From: Aspidapion aeneum
Lineage: Eukaryota; Arthropoda; Insecta; Coleoptera; Brentidae
Assembly (NCBI GenBank): GCA_963576565.1
Contig: OY755047.1
Coordinates: 9,704,931 to 9,768,930, forward strand
Direction: 5' to 3'
DNA length: 64,000 nt
In this document: piece by piece, positions 37,001 through 48,118 of the stretch
How positions within the stretch are numbered: the stretch's first letter is position 1
Layout of the letters: each line of letters starts with the position of its first letter
Notes under the pieces: model-generated
Databases searched by the model: none
Told to the model about the DNA's origin: nothing
What the model saw: the letters and a program-made list of their open reading frames with translations, nothing else
Position numbers and translations under genes: made by a program

Positions 37001-39216
37001 ATAAAAAATATTTTTTGAAAATCAACACCTTATATTTCAAAAGTTACATTTAGGACACATTATGTTCATGGACTCAAGAATTAAACTCTTTAGATATTAA
37101 CATATTTTTGAATAACACCCTGTTTAGGATTGCATTTGGACCTGTGGGACCCAAGTCCTAGAAAGACCCTCTTTTGAATGCCAAATGTCCAGATTTTTGC
37201 TACTTTTCTTCATAAAAAAATTGTTTATAGCTTCCTTCTATTCCTTTCTGCTTTTTCGTAGGTGTACCTGTCTTTCTTAACCCTACTCTATTGTAAGTTT
37301 TGTCAAAAACACAAAATATGTTTATAAAAATAGTATGTCGCCAAACTTCAGAGGATTATTTTTTGGACGATTTTAAGAAAAAAACTTTGTATAAACATGG
37401 GTTAAACTCAAATCTGGAACGTGTAATAAGCTACAAGGCGTACATCATTAGGTATGCCAAATATTAGGAAAAAACTACAGGGTGATATTTTTTCTGTGGT
37501 CATGCCACTTTTCCTCCAGAACATTGTAACAGTAAGTCACTGACAGATTCAAAAATATAAAATAAAATCCTTGTTTTATTCAGAAACTGTTTGATTTCTT
37601 GCAATTTTTTGTATCTCTAACTGTTTTTAAGAAAAAAGACACAAAAGATAATTTGTATCTTTGATTGCTATTCAAAACTTACATAAAACTAGCATAAAAT
37701 TAAAATCATTTAATGTGACTATTTTAAATTTTAATATCATTTAGCAGGGTACTAATTCTCTTTTTTTTTTTCGTTTTTCTCGAAAACTGTTAGATATACA
37801 AACAATTGCAAGAGATCAAAAAGTTTGAACAAAAGAGGGAATCAATTTTATATTTTTGAATGTGCCATTGGCTTACTGCAAAAAAGTTCTTGTGGAAGAA
37901 AAGCATGCTTAATGATGTATGTCTGTAGCTAAATACACATTCTAAATTTGAGCTGAATATCTGGAAAACTGCATGAGCTATAAAGAAAAAGCAAACAAAA
38001 AATGAAAATTTTGACACCCTGTATCTCAAAATTGGTTCTATTGTCCCTAAAAACAAATTTTGAAACCTGGCAACCCTAGCCCTTTATAACATTAATAACT
38101 GACAAACCTATAAGGCCCAAATTGTAAATTTAAATCAAAAGCCTTTGTTGCTGCAGTAATATCTATGTTGTCAACTATTTGTTTTTGAGTAAACTGTGTG
38201 GTAGTTTCTCCAGCATCAGCCTGTAAATACCCTGCTTGTTCAGTCAACAATATTTCAGTTTTGGCAGCTAAGTCTGCAGTGAACTGAAGAACTTTTTCTT
38301 TATGTTCAAATTTTTTTTTGTGGATTTTTGTGTGAATCTTTGTGGTTTTTACTCCACTTCCTTTTGAATACTTTTCTAATAATTCTTTTGGTACTTTGGC
38401 TTTTCCAGGAAATCGGGGATTGGGATTTGAAATTTTTTTAAAGATTTTCTCATTGGCATTTTTCTTATTTTTTTGCTGTAACTTTTTGTTGAACTTTCTA
38501 TCTTCTCTTCTTCTACCCCAGGGGTTCGTTTTAGCATTAGTTACATCAAATTCTATGATGTCAGGGGTCTTAGATTTGTTTGGTGAAGTTTTCTTTATTT
38601 TAAAACCATCTTCTAATTTATTTTGAGAGAAGTATCTCTCAGATTTAGGCTAAAACAAAGACACCAAATTTACATTGCTTTATTTAAAAAACTATAAGAG
38701 ATAAATTAGGAAAATTTAACAGACAATAAGTCAACAAAAGGTCTACTCTTTAAATGAATTAGAGTAATTGAGGAGCAGATGTAACAAAGGGGCTAGGTGC
38801 CAGAACTGTTAAATGGAGATATTAAATAAATTAATGACAAAAATGACCTATCACTTACTGGAAGTGCTGTCTATTTGCCCGATTGCTTATGAAATTAGTA
38901 ATTCTGCGACTTTGCACGTTTAATAGGATATAGTCGATGGTCCATAGAATCTTTCTATATAAAAATCTCATTTTTAGGAAAAGTGGCACTTAGCCCCTTT
39001 GTTACTTCTGCTCCTCAATTGTGAGCAAACAGGTTTTTTTTAATGTACATAAATGGCTTTCCAACCATATATTATATAAACTACTTATGTGATATACAAG
39101 CTATAACTATTCTTCTATAGTTACTTAATAAATGTATTGAGTTTTAAAGCTCTAGTTATTAAATTAACCAAACTACATGTAGAAAATCCTAATAATTATT
39201 GAATTACCTTTCCCAT
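25015..39216 (-). CDS. WDR46: WDR46 / Utp7 homolog (small-subunit processome)
   Basis: Eight coding exons, read right to left: 39208-39216, 38108-38649, 36377-36656, 34603-34841, 30781-30945, 30574-30635, 25763-26031, 25015-25230. All phases agree, giving 593 aa, close to human WDR46 (about 610). Residues 4-183 are a basic N-terminal region with SERYFS near the start. Residues 184-430 form the WD-repeat propeller ([19 protein letters not shown]). Residues 433-522 carry the BING4CT domain ([24 protein letters not shown]). The Lys-rich tail includes KGKGGS. WDR46/Utp7 acts in nucleolar 18S rRNA maturation and early 40S assembly. Introns of up to 4.5 kb are packed with nested transposons. The 9-nt first coding exon (M-G-K) is the least certain part. 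Confidence 0.93.
26103..26944. repeat. 515-bp-type repeat, inverted plus tandem copies (WDR46 intron)
   Basis: A minus-oriented partial copy (about 26103-26261) faces plus-oriented copies (26262-26944), forming a fold-back. The sequence 'acctcacgggg' near 26253 is inverted at about 26458. The block continues after two insertions at 27638-27670 and 28782-28885. Diagnostic blocks are 'ggtagatggcgcc', 'cataaggacgaaacggttaa', 'aagctttcaggctacccacg' and 'acgaaattccacgtttg'. Confidence 0.8.
26945..27637. mobile_element. 693-bp fold-back transposon with 9-bp target duplication
   Basis: The ends are ACTCGCGGCTACAGACTAAA in inverted orientation, and the two arms of about 310 bp are near-identical with only scattered differences. 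Flanking GTCAACACT (26936-26944 and 27638-27646) is a perfect 9-bp duplication of the host 515-bp repeat. Long TIRs with a 9-bp duplication suit a Mutator-like (or Merlin-like) non-autonomous element. The centre carries (AACCG)n-type pentamers. The 65-aa frame inside is an arm artefact. Confidence 0.85.
27671..28773. mobile_element. hAT-like element with perfect 8-bp duplication
   Basis: It begins TAGAGTTGGG and ends CCCATCTCTA and is flanked by GATCTTGG at 27663-27670 and 28774-28781. The duplicated octamer is intact in other copies of the host repeat ('tagatcttggacccccg'), which gives the empty site. Inner sub-terminal inverted blocks include 'aaccggt' and 'cagtgattt'. The 8-bp duplication and ends suit the hAT superfamily. 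No transposase is present, and it carries a smaller MITE at 28133-28296. Confidence 0.85.
28133..28296. mobile_element. CAGTGGCGCACCC MITE, copy 1
   Basis: The left end is CAGTGGCGCACCCAGG, and the right end inverted contains GGGCGCACCCAGG. ATATTTG flanks both sides (28126-28132, 28297-28303). A G-rich then C-rich interior makes it locally GC-rich. It is hAT-like by its ends. It is nested in the hAT-like element, itself in the 515-bp repeat, itself in a WDR46 intron. Confidence 0.75.
29312..29902. mobile_element. Fold-back MITE of ~590 bp (WDR46 intron)
   Basis: Left-arm blocks 'ttcatactcgtctt' and 'tttttgattagtctttgtc' recur inverted at 29763-29902 ('gacaaagactaatcaaaaac', 'aagacgagtatgaa'). 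No coding content; the short frames at 29639-30019 come from this repeat. Confidence 0.6.
30050..30560 (+). pseudogene. Non-LTR retrotransposon fragments
   Basis: Broken reverse-transcriptase-like pieces lie antisense in a WDR46 intron. About 30076-30133 encodes [12 protein letters not shown], about 30158-30230 encodes a [16 protein letters not shown] segment, 30340-30480 carries remnants of the GRPxxRWxDDL-type tail, and 30499-30555 encodes [15 protein letters not shown]. Stops and frameshifts are frequent. The last piece is out of order relative to the tail, so at least two insertions are present. Clade not assigned. Confidence 0.65.
31412..32111 (-). mobile_element. HINE/Helentron-like element, copy 2
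   Basis: This is the reverse-oriented copy of the family at 6433 and 57601. It has AGCTCACAC palindromes at about 31443-31483 and 32074-32111, three internal units of about 115 bp ('cgtttgataccacacaagcc') and a much reduced CTGT tract (about 31967-31979). It keeps the outer CAGAGTATTT tail (31412 side). Confidence 0.6.
32590..33160 (+). other. Degenerate ORF region with a zinc-knuckle-like motif
   Basis: Two overlapping frames (32609-32944, 111 aa, and 32899-33153, 84 aa) are longer than background. The second contains CKLCDKLF followed by NLNKHCH, similar to a C2H2 finger but with abnormal H-x-H spacing. Sequence near 32800-32840 recurs inverted at 34405-34445 ('gacgagtcgttaaataccga'), so the frames probably belong to a transposon or a decayed insertion in the WDR46 intron. 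No family recognised. Confidence 0.3.
33300..34102. mobile_element. 803-bp element with GTACAGGGTGTCCC ends
   Basis: Terminal inverted repeats of about 140 bp start GTACAGGGTGTCCCAAATTC and share 'ggtatttctag', 'gcgac.ctcaaattt', 'aaggtgaaaa' and 'gatatagcaagccgttt'. A related short motif lies just outside at 33253. No transposase frame. Located in a WDR46 intron. Confidence 0.75.
35127..35743. repeat. 515-bp-type repeat copy (WDR46 intron)
   Basis: The block starts with a short minus-oriented fragment ('atggctaatcgggcaaaaag'), then a plus-oriented unit through 'acgtttgttagtattatttg', 'ggtagatggcgcc', 'ataaggacgaaacggttaac' and back to 'cacgggtatgaaatttcacg'. It sits directly downstream of an ACAGGGTGTCCC motif at 35059. 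Confidence 0.75.
35966..36205. mobile_element. MITE, 240 bp (WDR46 intron)
   Basis: The end 'gtatgccgtcgccttaatgc' recurs inverted as 'gcattaaggcgacgatac'. The arms continue to 'agaactatt', giving terminal inverted repeats of about 28 bp. Confidence 0.65.
36713..38060. repeat. Repeat-derived intron segment of WDR46
   Basis: It starts ATACAGGGTGTTTT and has CACCCTGTATCTC near 38017, matching the ACAGGGTGT element class. Inside, a segment at about 36860-37040 is repeated directly at 37420-37600 ('atgccaaata.tag.aaaa', 'gtgata.tttt', 'ggtcatg.c'), an old duplication about 560 bp apart. No exon was seen here. Confidence 0.45.
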
Positions 39217-39590
39217 AATTAAATAGAATTAATCATTAACTATTTGATCAATAACTAGTTAAAAACAAATAAGATTATACAAAACTAATGAAATTCTGTC
39301 TATTAAACACGATATTTTTGAAAAAAAGTAATAAAAACAAAAACACACTTTTTGAGTTAAAAAGTAGGGTTATATCGTGTGCGCCATCTATCGCCAATCC
39401 CTTGAAATAAAATTTAAGGTCACTCAATTACGTTCTCTTTACTTTGGTGCTGTCGCCATCTTTTAACTGGCGTCTAAAACGAATTGTTATTCACTGTGAA
39501 CGAACTACTCAATTTTCTCTATGTTCCATAACCCCACTTTTTTGTAATTTTTTTTTAAATTTTGGAAAAAATTTTTTGGCCCCAAATATC
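39217..39590. promoter_or_regulatory. Bidirectional promoter region, WDR46 / OVCA2
   Basis: The two start codons diverge across 374 bp, so both promoters and 5' UTRs must lie here. A single GCGCCATCTATCG motif is present at about 39382, resembling the AGATGGCGC-type motif seen in repeats elsewhere in the window. No TATA box was assigned. Confidence 0.6.
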
Positions 39591-40770
39591 ATGAGTGACG
39601 CCTCAGGATATTTAGAAAATACCAATTTAGGAACTCAGCAAAAGGGCGGGACAAAGCAATGTTGTAGCCCCGACGGTTTAAACGAGGAGAAATTAAGGAT
39701 TTTATGTATTCATGGTTACAGGCAAAATGGGGAGGTTTTCAAGCAGAAGACTGGATCATTCAGGTAAAGGATAGTTTATAGATAATGCTACATAAGCGTT
39801 TATTAGTATATTTCTAATAGTTCCTAAAAATTGTCTTTAATTGGTTTTTTAAAGGAAAATGGTTCACAAATGGGCACAATTCACATACATCACTGCCCCA
39901 CACAAGGTCCTTCTAGTTGATGACCCAAATGCCTTAGAAGACCCCGGTATAGCAGACCCTAAGGATCAAGATCAGTATGGTTGGTTTTTTAACAGAGATG
40001 ATAAGACATTTAGGTCAGTAATTTGAAGTCCTAAATTACAGGGAAGTCTGTGGCGTCTGTAGTAAAATTAAATGGACAAATCTGATAAATTTTACTTACT
40101 TTAAAAAGTAAAATTTTGTTTTTTTGTAGAGGTATTAGAAAAGGTGGTCCAGCCATAGGTTTTGAAGAATCTGTTAAGCTAGTTGAAGATATGTTTGAAA
40201 AAGAAGGTCCTTTTGATGGAATTTTGGGTTTTTCTCAAGGAGCATGTTTTGTGGGACTCCTGTGTGATTTGCAAAATAGAGGCTGTAAGTTTCTGTGAAA
40301 AAAGCTTGATATTTTTAAAAACAGTTTTGAGAATTTAAAAAAAAAATTATAATTGTATTTTTATTTTTAGTGACAAAAAACATCAACTTTAAGTTTGCAG
40401 TTATGTCATCAGGCTTCAAGTCAGGAGCATTGCCACACTTGAAGTATTTTAGTGATAGAATAAGTTTGCCTACAATGCACATTTTTGGCGAAACAGATAA
40501 CATAATTCCTACAGGTAGGTAACTCAAAATCAACTTTTATCTTTTATTAAAAATTAAAATTATATTTTTTTTAAATTAAATTAAATTAATTTTCAATTTT
40601 TTTTTACAGAATTGAGTGAAGCCCTAGGTCACTGCTTTGAGGAGCCCCTAATTGTAAGACATCCTGGAGGACATTACCTTCCAGCCACTGCCCTGCAAAA
40701 ATCAGATTATCAAAGGTTTTTCAAAATATGCTACTTGCAAAAACAACAAAGAAAAGAAGAGAAAGTTTGA
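39591..40770 (+). CDS. OVCA2: OVCA2-type FSH1 serine hydrolase (esterase)
   Basis: Five exons (39591-39763, 39855-40013, 40130-40284, 40371-40514, 40610-40770) join to 263 aa. The alpha/beta-hydrolase FSH1 domain covers about residues 34-250. HGYRQNG (41-47) forms the oxyanion region, Ser146 in GFSQG is the nucleophile, Asp205 (FGETDNIIP) and His232 (HPGGHYLP) complete the triad. The DxxxYGWF segment typical of the family is also present. Mammalian OVCA2 is a cytosolic serine esterase preferring long-chain esters; the activity is inferred here. The ATG at 39591 is chosen because upstream in-frame codons offer no ATG near the domain and the family N-terminus is short. All splice phases agree. 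Confidence 0.93.
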
Positions 40771-41577
40771 GAAAATACTATAAGCAAGAAGAAACCATTT
40801 TTCTGATAAATAACTATTAAAAAATATGTATTCAAGTGGATATTTTTTGAATTATGATGATGATAATTGCTCTTAGAGTAAAAAAATATAACTCTAAGAT
40901 ATGAACAAAATAGTTTTGTTTAAGTTAACAACATTACTGCAGATATAGTTAGATTTATAAGAGAATGTTTTATTTAATTTAAAAAGATAAAAAGTCCATA
41001 GAAGGATGTAATTACTTAATTAAAATTGCTTTTAAAGTTGTAGTTTGATTCTACCTTTACCACTGGTGTAATAATCACTAAGAATTGTGTAGAAAGTTTC
41101 GCATTTTTGATGTTATTGAATGGGAAACTTCAACAAAATCGACGTGTCCGAGCGTTTCTCCAAATTCGCACTCTAAATACCTAAAAAGACCTCTGTTTCA
41201 ATGTTAGTGAACACCGTGTATTTCCAGCCCTTGTAGTTTTGGAGTTACAAGGGAAAATTCGAAAAATTTGAATTCTAAAAATCTCTCATATCTTTGTTAT
41301 AAGTGGAGATATTTTAAGTCTTGTCAATAAAATGACATTGTCAAATTTTTGGTCTGTCGAGCCGGACTCGAGATTTCATAAAAAAAGGTAATTTTTCCTA
41401 CAAGACAATTCGCTGCCAGAATTTTTGTTCAATTTTGCTAAAATCTAAAGTAACTTATTTTATCCTAAATCATAATCCCCTGCCCACTTGTTGGGAGATC
41501 AAAATCTGTGTTAAACCTAACTATGGTCAATTGATCGCAAACATATCCTAACAGTGTCTAGATCACAAACATTTTAC

Positions 41578-42110
41578 GAAATTCCACGTTTGTTAGTATT
41601 TATTTGGCTTAAAATTCCGTTGATTGACGCTCACTGTTTTGAAGACGGGTAAAAATGCAATCTGTGTTGATCCGGCCTGAAAGACAAGAGCTGTCGTAGG
41701 TCACGGACCTAAGTTGTTTTCTTTTATTTGCATTCGATCTTTTCATTGATCGATATTGTATAGCAGTGTTTTCGCCTGCTTTTAGGTTTTTTGTTTCTCT
41801 TGTATCTCGGTAGATGGCGCCTCTTGCTATAGTTCGATCACTAATTACATTTAATTAGAGGACAAAACCGTCTGATTAACTTCCCAAGATTTGTCACATT
41901 GACCAGCAGTGTTCTGAGGAGTCCCATAAGACGAAACGGTTAACTGTCAACACTTATTAGGTGTCCATTAGATCTTGGACCCCCGTGAGGTTAAGCTTTC
42001 AGGCTACCCACGGAAAAATATAAGGGAAACAAAAAAAAACTCTTTTTGCCCGATTAGCACGAAACTTGTTTGATTTTTAAATTCACGGGTACGAAATTCC
42101 ACGTTTGTTA
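41578..42110 (+). repeat. Complete 533-bp repeat unit flanked by 35-bp duplications
   Basis: The unit starts ACGAAATTCCACGTTTGTTA and ends with the same string, so the ends are direct, not inverted. It is bordered on both sides by a 35-36-bp sequence beginning 'atatcctaac' and ending 'cacaaacattttac' (41543-41577 and 42111-42146). No open frame is present. Confidence 0.85.
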
Positions 42111-42666
42111 ATATCCTAACCAGTGTCTAGATCACAAACATTTTACAAAAAAAAACTCCACAAAAAAAAATGGTTTTTAAAAAAAAAATGCGTTTTTAAA
42201 AAGTGGATTTTCAAAAAACTCATTTATCAAAAAAACTTAATTTTTTTTTTCAAAAATTATTTTTGAAAATAATACTTTTAAAAAAAATGCTTTTTTTATA
42301 AGTAGCTTTTCAAAAAACTAATTTATCAAAAAAACAAAAAAAAATATTTTTGAAAATAATACTTTTTTAAACAAGTAATATACAAAAAAACCTAAAAAAA
42401 TGTTTGTTTTATATTTTTTTTTAATAATACTTTTTCAAAAAGGAGTTTTTTCAAAAACCAATATATCATTCAAAAATATGTTAACTATACACGAAACATT
42501 AAAATAAAAATTCTAAAAAATTCTCGCGGCGAATTGTTCTGCAGCAAATTGTCCCATTCCCGCCTTTTTGTCATGTTAAAAATTTAAAAAAAAAAATGGG
42601 CTATAATTGTTTTTATTGATAGGCCAGTACACTGTCAGCTTCATAAAAGTGGTGCGTATTAAAAAT

Positions 42667-42821
42667 CAGTGGCGCACCCAGGAATATGTCTTGGAGAGGG
42701 GGCGAGACCTCATGATGTATTTTATGCTAGTTTATGTTTTTATTCATGAAATATATGGAAAATAATCTAAAAAAATCTTAGACTTGGGGGGCCCCGAGGT
42801 CTCCCCCCTGGGTGCGCCTAT
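42667..42821. mobile_element. CAGTGGCGCACCC MITE, copy 2
   Basis: The left end is CAGTGGCGCACCCAGG and the right end CCTGGGTGCGCC. The interior matches the copy at 28133 ('aatatgtcttgg', 'tcatgaaatat'). The target duplication is unclear. Confidence 0.7.
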
Positions 42822-43477
42822 GTAAACATAGTTATTTTTCGAATTGCACGGTTAACTACCGGATTATATTTTGGCATGTTCTTATTTATTTGTCAGAATG
42901 AAACCTAAAATGTACTGTTTACTATTTTTATAATGCCGCAAGTGTATACATTATGAAACTTTTTTTTAATTAATTTTATATCATTTTATTAATCAGTGAT
43001 TTAGCCTTATCAAGAGTTGTTTTAGCTTTATATTTATTATACTGGCCTTTTTCTAACATATTTATTTAAAATAACAAATACAAGAAAACGGATTCACCCA
43101 AAAAATGATAAACGCCTTATCACTGAACAGACGTCTGTCTCATTTTATAGATACCATTCAGTAATTCAGTTAAATTTTTATTTAAACAATCTTTTAAAGA
43201 TAGTACATACATACACATACTACTCGAAATAACAATGCTCTTGTCTTTTATATGTTAACTTTTTTGTTTTCAAGGAATTAGGAACAAAAAAATTTAGTTT
43301 AATATCTTATTTGACGATTAGATCAAGGATAACAGAATATGTGCAGGAAATAAAAAATGATTTTCTTTTGTGCACGAAAAAACTGCAACATTTAATATAT
43401 TAGTAAGATAAAACAAATTAAGTTTTTTAATTTTGTGATATTAAAAGTTTGTGAGTGATTTTGGTGTGATAAAAAAA

Positions 43478-46400
43478 ATGTTGGGATCAGGACAAGCAAA
43501 AATAGTGGCCATAGTGAGTTTAGGTGTAGGAAGTATATTTTTTGGGCTTTTGCCGGTATGTTTTGCAAAAAGGTGAGTATAAATATTTTAGTTTATTTTG
43601 TCTTTGATTTAAAACTTTAAAAAAATATTAATTCTAATATTTTTACGTGTTGGCATTTTTTTATTCATTTAAGATAAGCTATTTGGTTTGATTATCAAAC
43701 TCAAAAAAGAAAACCAAACAGCTGAAATCAAGAGACAAGTAAGATTGGCCTTGGGAGCATTTGGTAAATTAAGCTACAAAATCAAAAATATCCTCAGTAC
43801 CTCAAAACGAAAATGTATAACCAATGTATCCTTTCTGTACTCACTTATGGATTCCAGACCTGGACACAAAATCAAACATGGATAAGATAACAAAAGCCGA
43901 AAGATCAAATGTACATGTAAAGCTATGGATAAGAATTAAAACAAAAGGAAGGGATGTCAGAGGAGAGGTAGCAAAATTAAAGTAAATTTTGCCGGTCATA
44001 ATATCAGACAAAATGACAATCGATGAAACAAATATATTGTAAACTGGAGACCTTGGAGAAATAAAAGAAGTAAGGGAAGGCCCCAAATGAGATGGACAGA
44101 CGTCTTGAAGAAACATGCGGAAATTAGATGGATGAACACGGCGACAGAGAGAGAAAAGTGGGAGATATTGGGGGAGGCCTATGTCCAAAGATGGATCGAA
44201 GAAGGCTAAATAGATAGAATATAAGCTATTTGGATCAACGACCTAATTATTAAATTTTGTTATGGTGTCTGTCTGCCTGGAACACGATAACTCAAAAACG
44301 GTTTAACCAATTTTTTTCAAATTTGGCACAAAAATTATTTGTTATGTCATGGGTTTTCAAGGGGGTAGAGTGGGGGCTAAATTATAAAAAAATGGGCGCC
44401 AGCATGCACTTACAGCCATCCATAAAACCTAGTTGTTCCGGATAATTGAGAGGTAGTTTTATTTTTGTTAAAAATAAAAATTTTAATCAATGTCTGTCTT
44501 TTTTGAGATATTATATTTTCTCAATAATAGTGAAATTTTTATAACATTTTCACCCCTCTACTATCTTCTTACAGCCCCCACCCCCACCAAAAATTATTGG
44601 CCTATTTACGGGTACTGCAACATGTTTGTACCAAATTTGGTAAAAATAGGTTAGTTGGTTTATGAGTTATTGTGATGATTGGCCCAAATAACTTATTTTA
44701 AGTGAAAATAAAACGTTTTTTTTACCCACACAGCAACACCAGAGATAGATAAAAGGTTCATCTGTCTTTGGCAACACGCAGTTTTCAATTTTATATTGAG
44801 CATATTGTATGGAATAGTAGGATTGTACTTCGTGTCTGTCGGCGACAATTTTTGTGTCTGTTTTTAGGTCACAACAAAGACATCCCCTTCTTCTATCATG
44901 CCTTCTCTGTTTCGGGGGTGGGGTCCTGATGTCAACCAGTTTGACACATATTTTGCCAGAAGTTAGAGAATCAGCCCAAGAGGAATACAAAAAATACACA
45001 GGTTCGTACAGGGTGAATCAAAATAAATACAAAAAAATACAGAGGTTAGTACAGTGTGATTCAATATAAATTATCATATCAAGCTTTTTATTAGAAACAA
45101 AATTTTGGACTTCCATTATCTTTATTTATTTTAAACACGACGTTTCGGTTAGTAAGTATCTCTAACCGTTTTTAAGTGTAGGCTTTTTATTTTTATGTAA
45201 GCAAGGAATTATAACCATTGAACAAAGGATAATATTAAGAAATAGATTTTTAAATTTGGCAAAAATTATCAGTATTAGTCAAAATTGTGACAATTTTTTT
45301 AAAATAAGTTTTGCTAAATTTAAAAATCTATATCTTACCTATCCTTTGTTTAATGGTTATAGAATTTTCAGAAAATATTTAATTTTTACCCCACCAATGT
45401 AAGTGATGGGTATTTTTGTAAAATAAATTATTTTATATGTTTTTAGAAATTTTCTTCTGTGCTGGATTTTTTGTTTTATACTTAATGGACGAATTTGTCC
45501 ATTTTGTCTACGGAGAAAGTGGACATAGCCATGGAGCGGTGGAAAATAATGGAAACAGTGATGGACACCCCTGCGAAGAGGATCATTTAATAAAAGTTGA
45601 CAAAGTTAAAAGGTAAAATACTAAATATATACCCACAGTATTGACCAAACTAAAATTTGGTAAAGTCTGTTACTAGAACAGGAGCAATAATTTGAAATAA
45701 AAATAATTTGGCAAAAATTATGTGGTAAATTTTTTTGTTGGTATAAACTTTTATGAATGCCAAAAGCAATGTTTTCCTTAATATTTTTTGTTATTAAAAA
45801 TAAGCCTCTAGGGAGACATAATAATTAATAAAATATCATTGATATTTTTTAAAAGAATAAATAAGCAAAAAAAAAAAATTTTTTTATGTTATATTCATTT
45901 TTGGGGGTTATTTTGACAGCCTGTATTTCCTCAATTTGTAATTTTAACAAAAAAGAAATACCACATTTTTGGATCACAATTATCTGAGTATTAATCATTT
46001 AGATGTGACCAATTTTCTTTTTATTGTAAAACCCTACCCCTCTAACTCTAAAAATCCCATATCTTAAAAACAAATTAGTGTTGACCACCATATTATATAA
46101 ACTTTTTTATCAGAAATAATCTCCTCTATCACCTACTGCACTATAGTATAGGACACCCTGTATATAAATATCCTATTTCAACCTCTACTTTTGGTTGGTA
46201 CTGTCAGAAACGAGTATTACTAGTTTCTGGTACTGTAGTTACTTTTTTCCGGGACACATTTCTATAAAATAAGTATTTTTTTAATTTTAGGTATCAAAAA
46301 GACAGTACTACAACAAGTGCGAGTTCCAGTTCTAAAGACAGGCGGCACTCAACGAACGAATGTCCCCATTACGGTGCCACGAATGACAGATTTCAACCCA

Positions 46401-48034
46401 CTGCACCACCTTTGAGAGTCGAACAACGATTGATTGTTCCATATAACCCAGCCTTTTTCAGGTAAACTATTATTAGATAATATAAACTTTCATTCATTTA
46501 TTAATGTCCTTATAAATTTGTTTTTGCTAAACCGATTTAAGTGAAATAAAAAAAATCATGCTGAGAATTGATTGATTGTTTTTTAAAAATTATAGTCAAA
46601 ATTTTCCGCCATCTTAGAATTTAATATTTCGGACAGAATCATACTTGATTCTTCAAAATTGCATATAATCTTATTTTCCGAAAATGTTTTTATGATTCTC
46701 CTGCACAAAGAGGTACAAATTAATAAAATCGGTGTAATGGTTCTCACAAAATCTGATTTTGTTTTAATCATTGTATAATATTCCAAACGATGATTAAAAC
46801 AAAAATATTTTTTTTAGAACCACCGAACCGATTTTGCTGAGTCGTACCCTATTGTACGTGGCAAGAATGCAGCTTTTCTACTGATTTAAAAAAAATTAAA
46901 TCATGTTCGCAACACAAAAATAAACTAGCATCTTTGAAGGGCACAATTTAATTTCGTCCGCCATCTTGGATTTTAAGATAGCGGACAAAAAAATATATTT
47001 TGTCAAAACTCTAATTAATTCTCTGCCAAGTGCAGTTTGTCCCATTAAAATCGATGGTATAGTTCAAAAGTTATAATGAAAAAAAATTGTCCGGTTTTTT
47101 TTGGCCCACCCGGTATATCCTGAGAAGTTTTTTGGTTATAATTTTAGAGCCAAAAGTGATAGTGTCTTATGCTATGAAGAAGTCCCATCTCAAATATGTC
47201 ACGTGGGACATAAAGAACCCTGCAAAAGCTCGTTGCCCATAGCTAATTTGGGACTTCTAGTAGCTCTATCTTTGCACTCTATTTTGGAGGGGCTTGTGGT
47301 GGGGCTGGAAGATCTCCCCATGAGGGTAAGTTAGGTTAGGACAGATAGATGTCCATTAATTCAGTTATTTTATCAGTTATCAAGAAGTCAATTGTAACAG
47401 TGCTTTTTAATATTTTTGTAGGTTTTACTACTTTTGGGGGCCATTGCTTCCCACAAGTTGGTGGTGGGATTCTGTTTAGGGGCGGAGTTAGCCTCGAATC
47501 CAGATATAACGTTTTGCAAGCATTTCATCTGTATTTTGGTATTCTCTGGGGCCTCCGTGCTGGGCATAGTTCTTGGAATGGTAATCTCTGGAATACCCAG
47601 CAGTATAAATGACGTTGCGTTACCGATTTTGCAAGTAAGAACTGTTCAAATCATGACAATAGTCTACATATTTAAACAACAGTAAATTTCATGTATCAAG
47701 TGATTTTTTATATATCTACCTTGCCACAATTTTCTTATTATTTGCCATAGAAAGATGAAACAAAAATTGGATTAAATGATCGATGGATGACCATTTTTCA
47801 CGTTCGACAGTTTTTTGACAGCTTTCACAATAATAAGCCTTTTTCCTCGCAGTAACTACAAGTTACCTGGTAACCTGGTTACTCGTTTTCTGTTTTTCTT
47901 CGCTGAGTAACACTAACTATGACGTCACGAGTAACCACACAGTGTAACCAGCCTAGCAGACGTGGTTGCTGAAATATTTTAAGGTTAAGATCGTTTTTTT
48001 TTGTTTTTTTTTCAAAATGTTTGATTTTAATATA

Positions 48035-48118
<84 letters not shown>

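Larger units (their letters stand above)
40771..43477. other. Intergenic region between OVCA2 and the ZIP gene
   Basis: No gene is present. It contains a related arm of an ACAGGGTGT-type element (41140-41220, 'gcgtttctccaaatt'), a full 515-bp-type repeat (41578-42110), an A-rich low-complexity block with alternating A and T runs (42150-42500), and a MITE (42667-42821). The last roughly 400 bp should hold the ZIP promoter and 5' UTR. Confidence 0.6.

Noticed and set aside
39444..39590. N-terminal extension of the OVCA2 frame
   Set aside because: The upstream open stretch has no ATG start in frame near its beginning, lies in the divergent promoter, and has no family counterpart. The ATG at 39591 fits the short family N-terminus.
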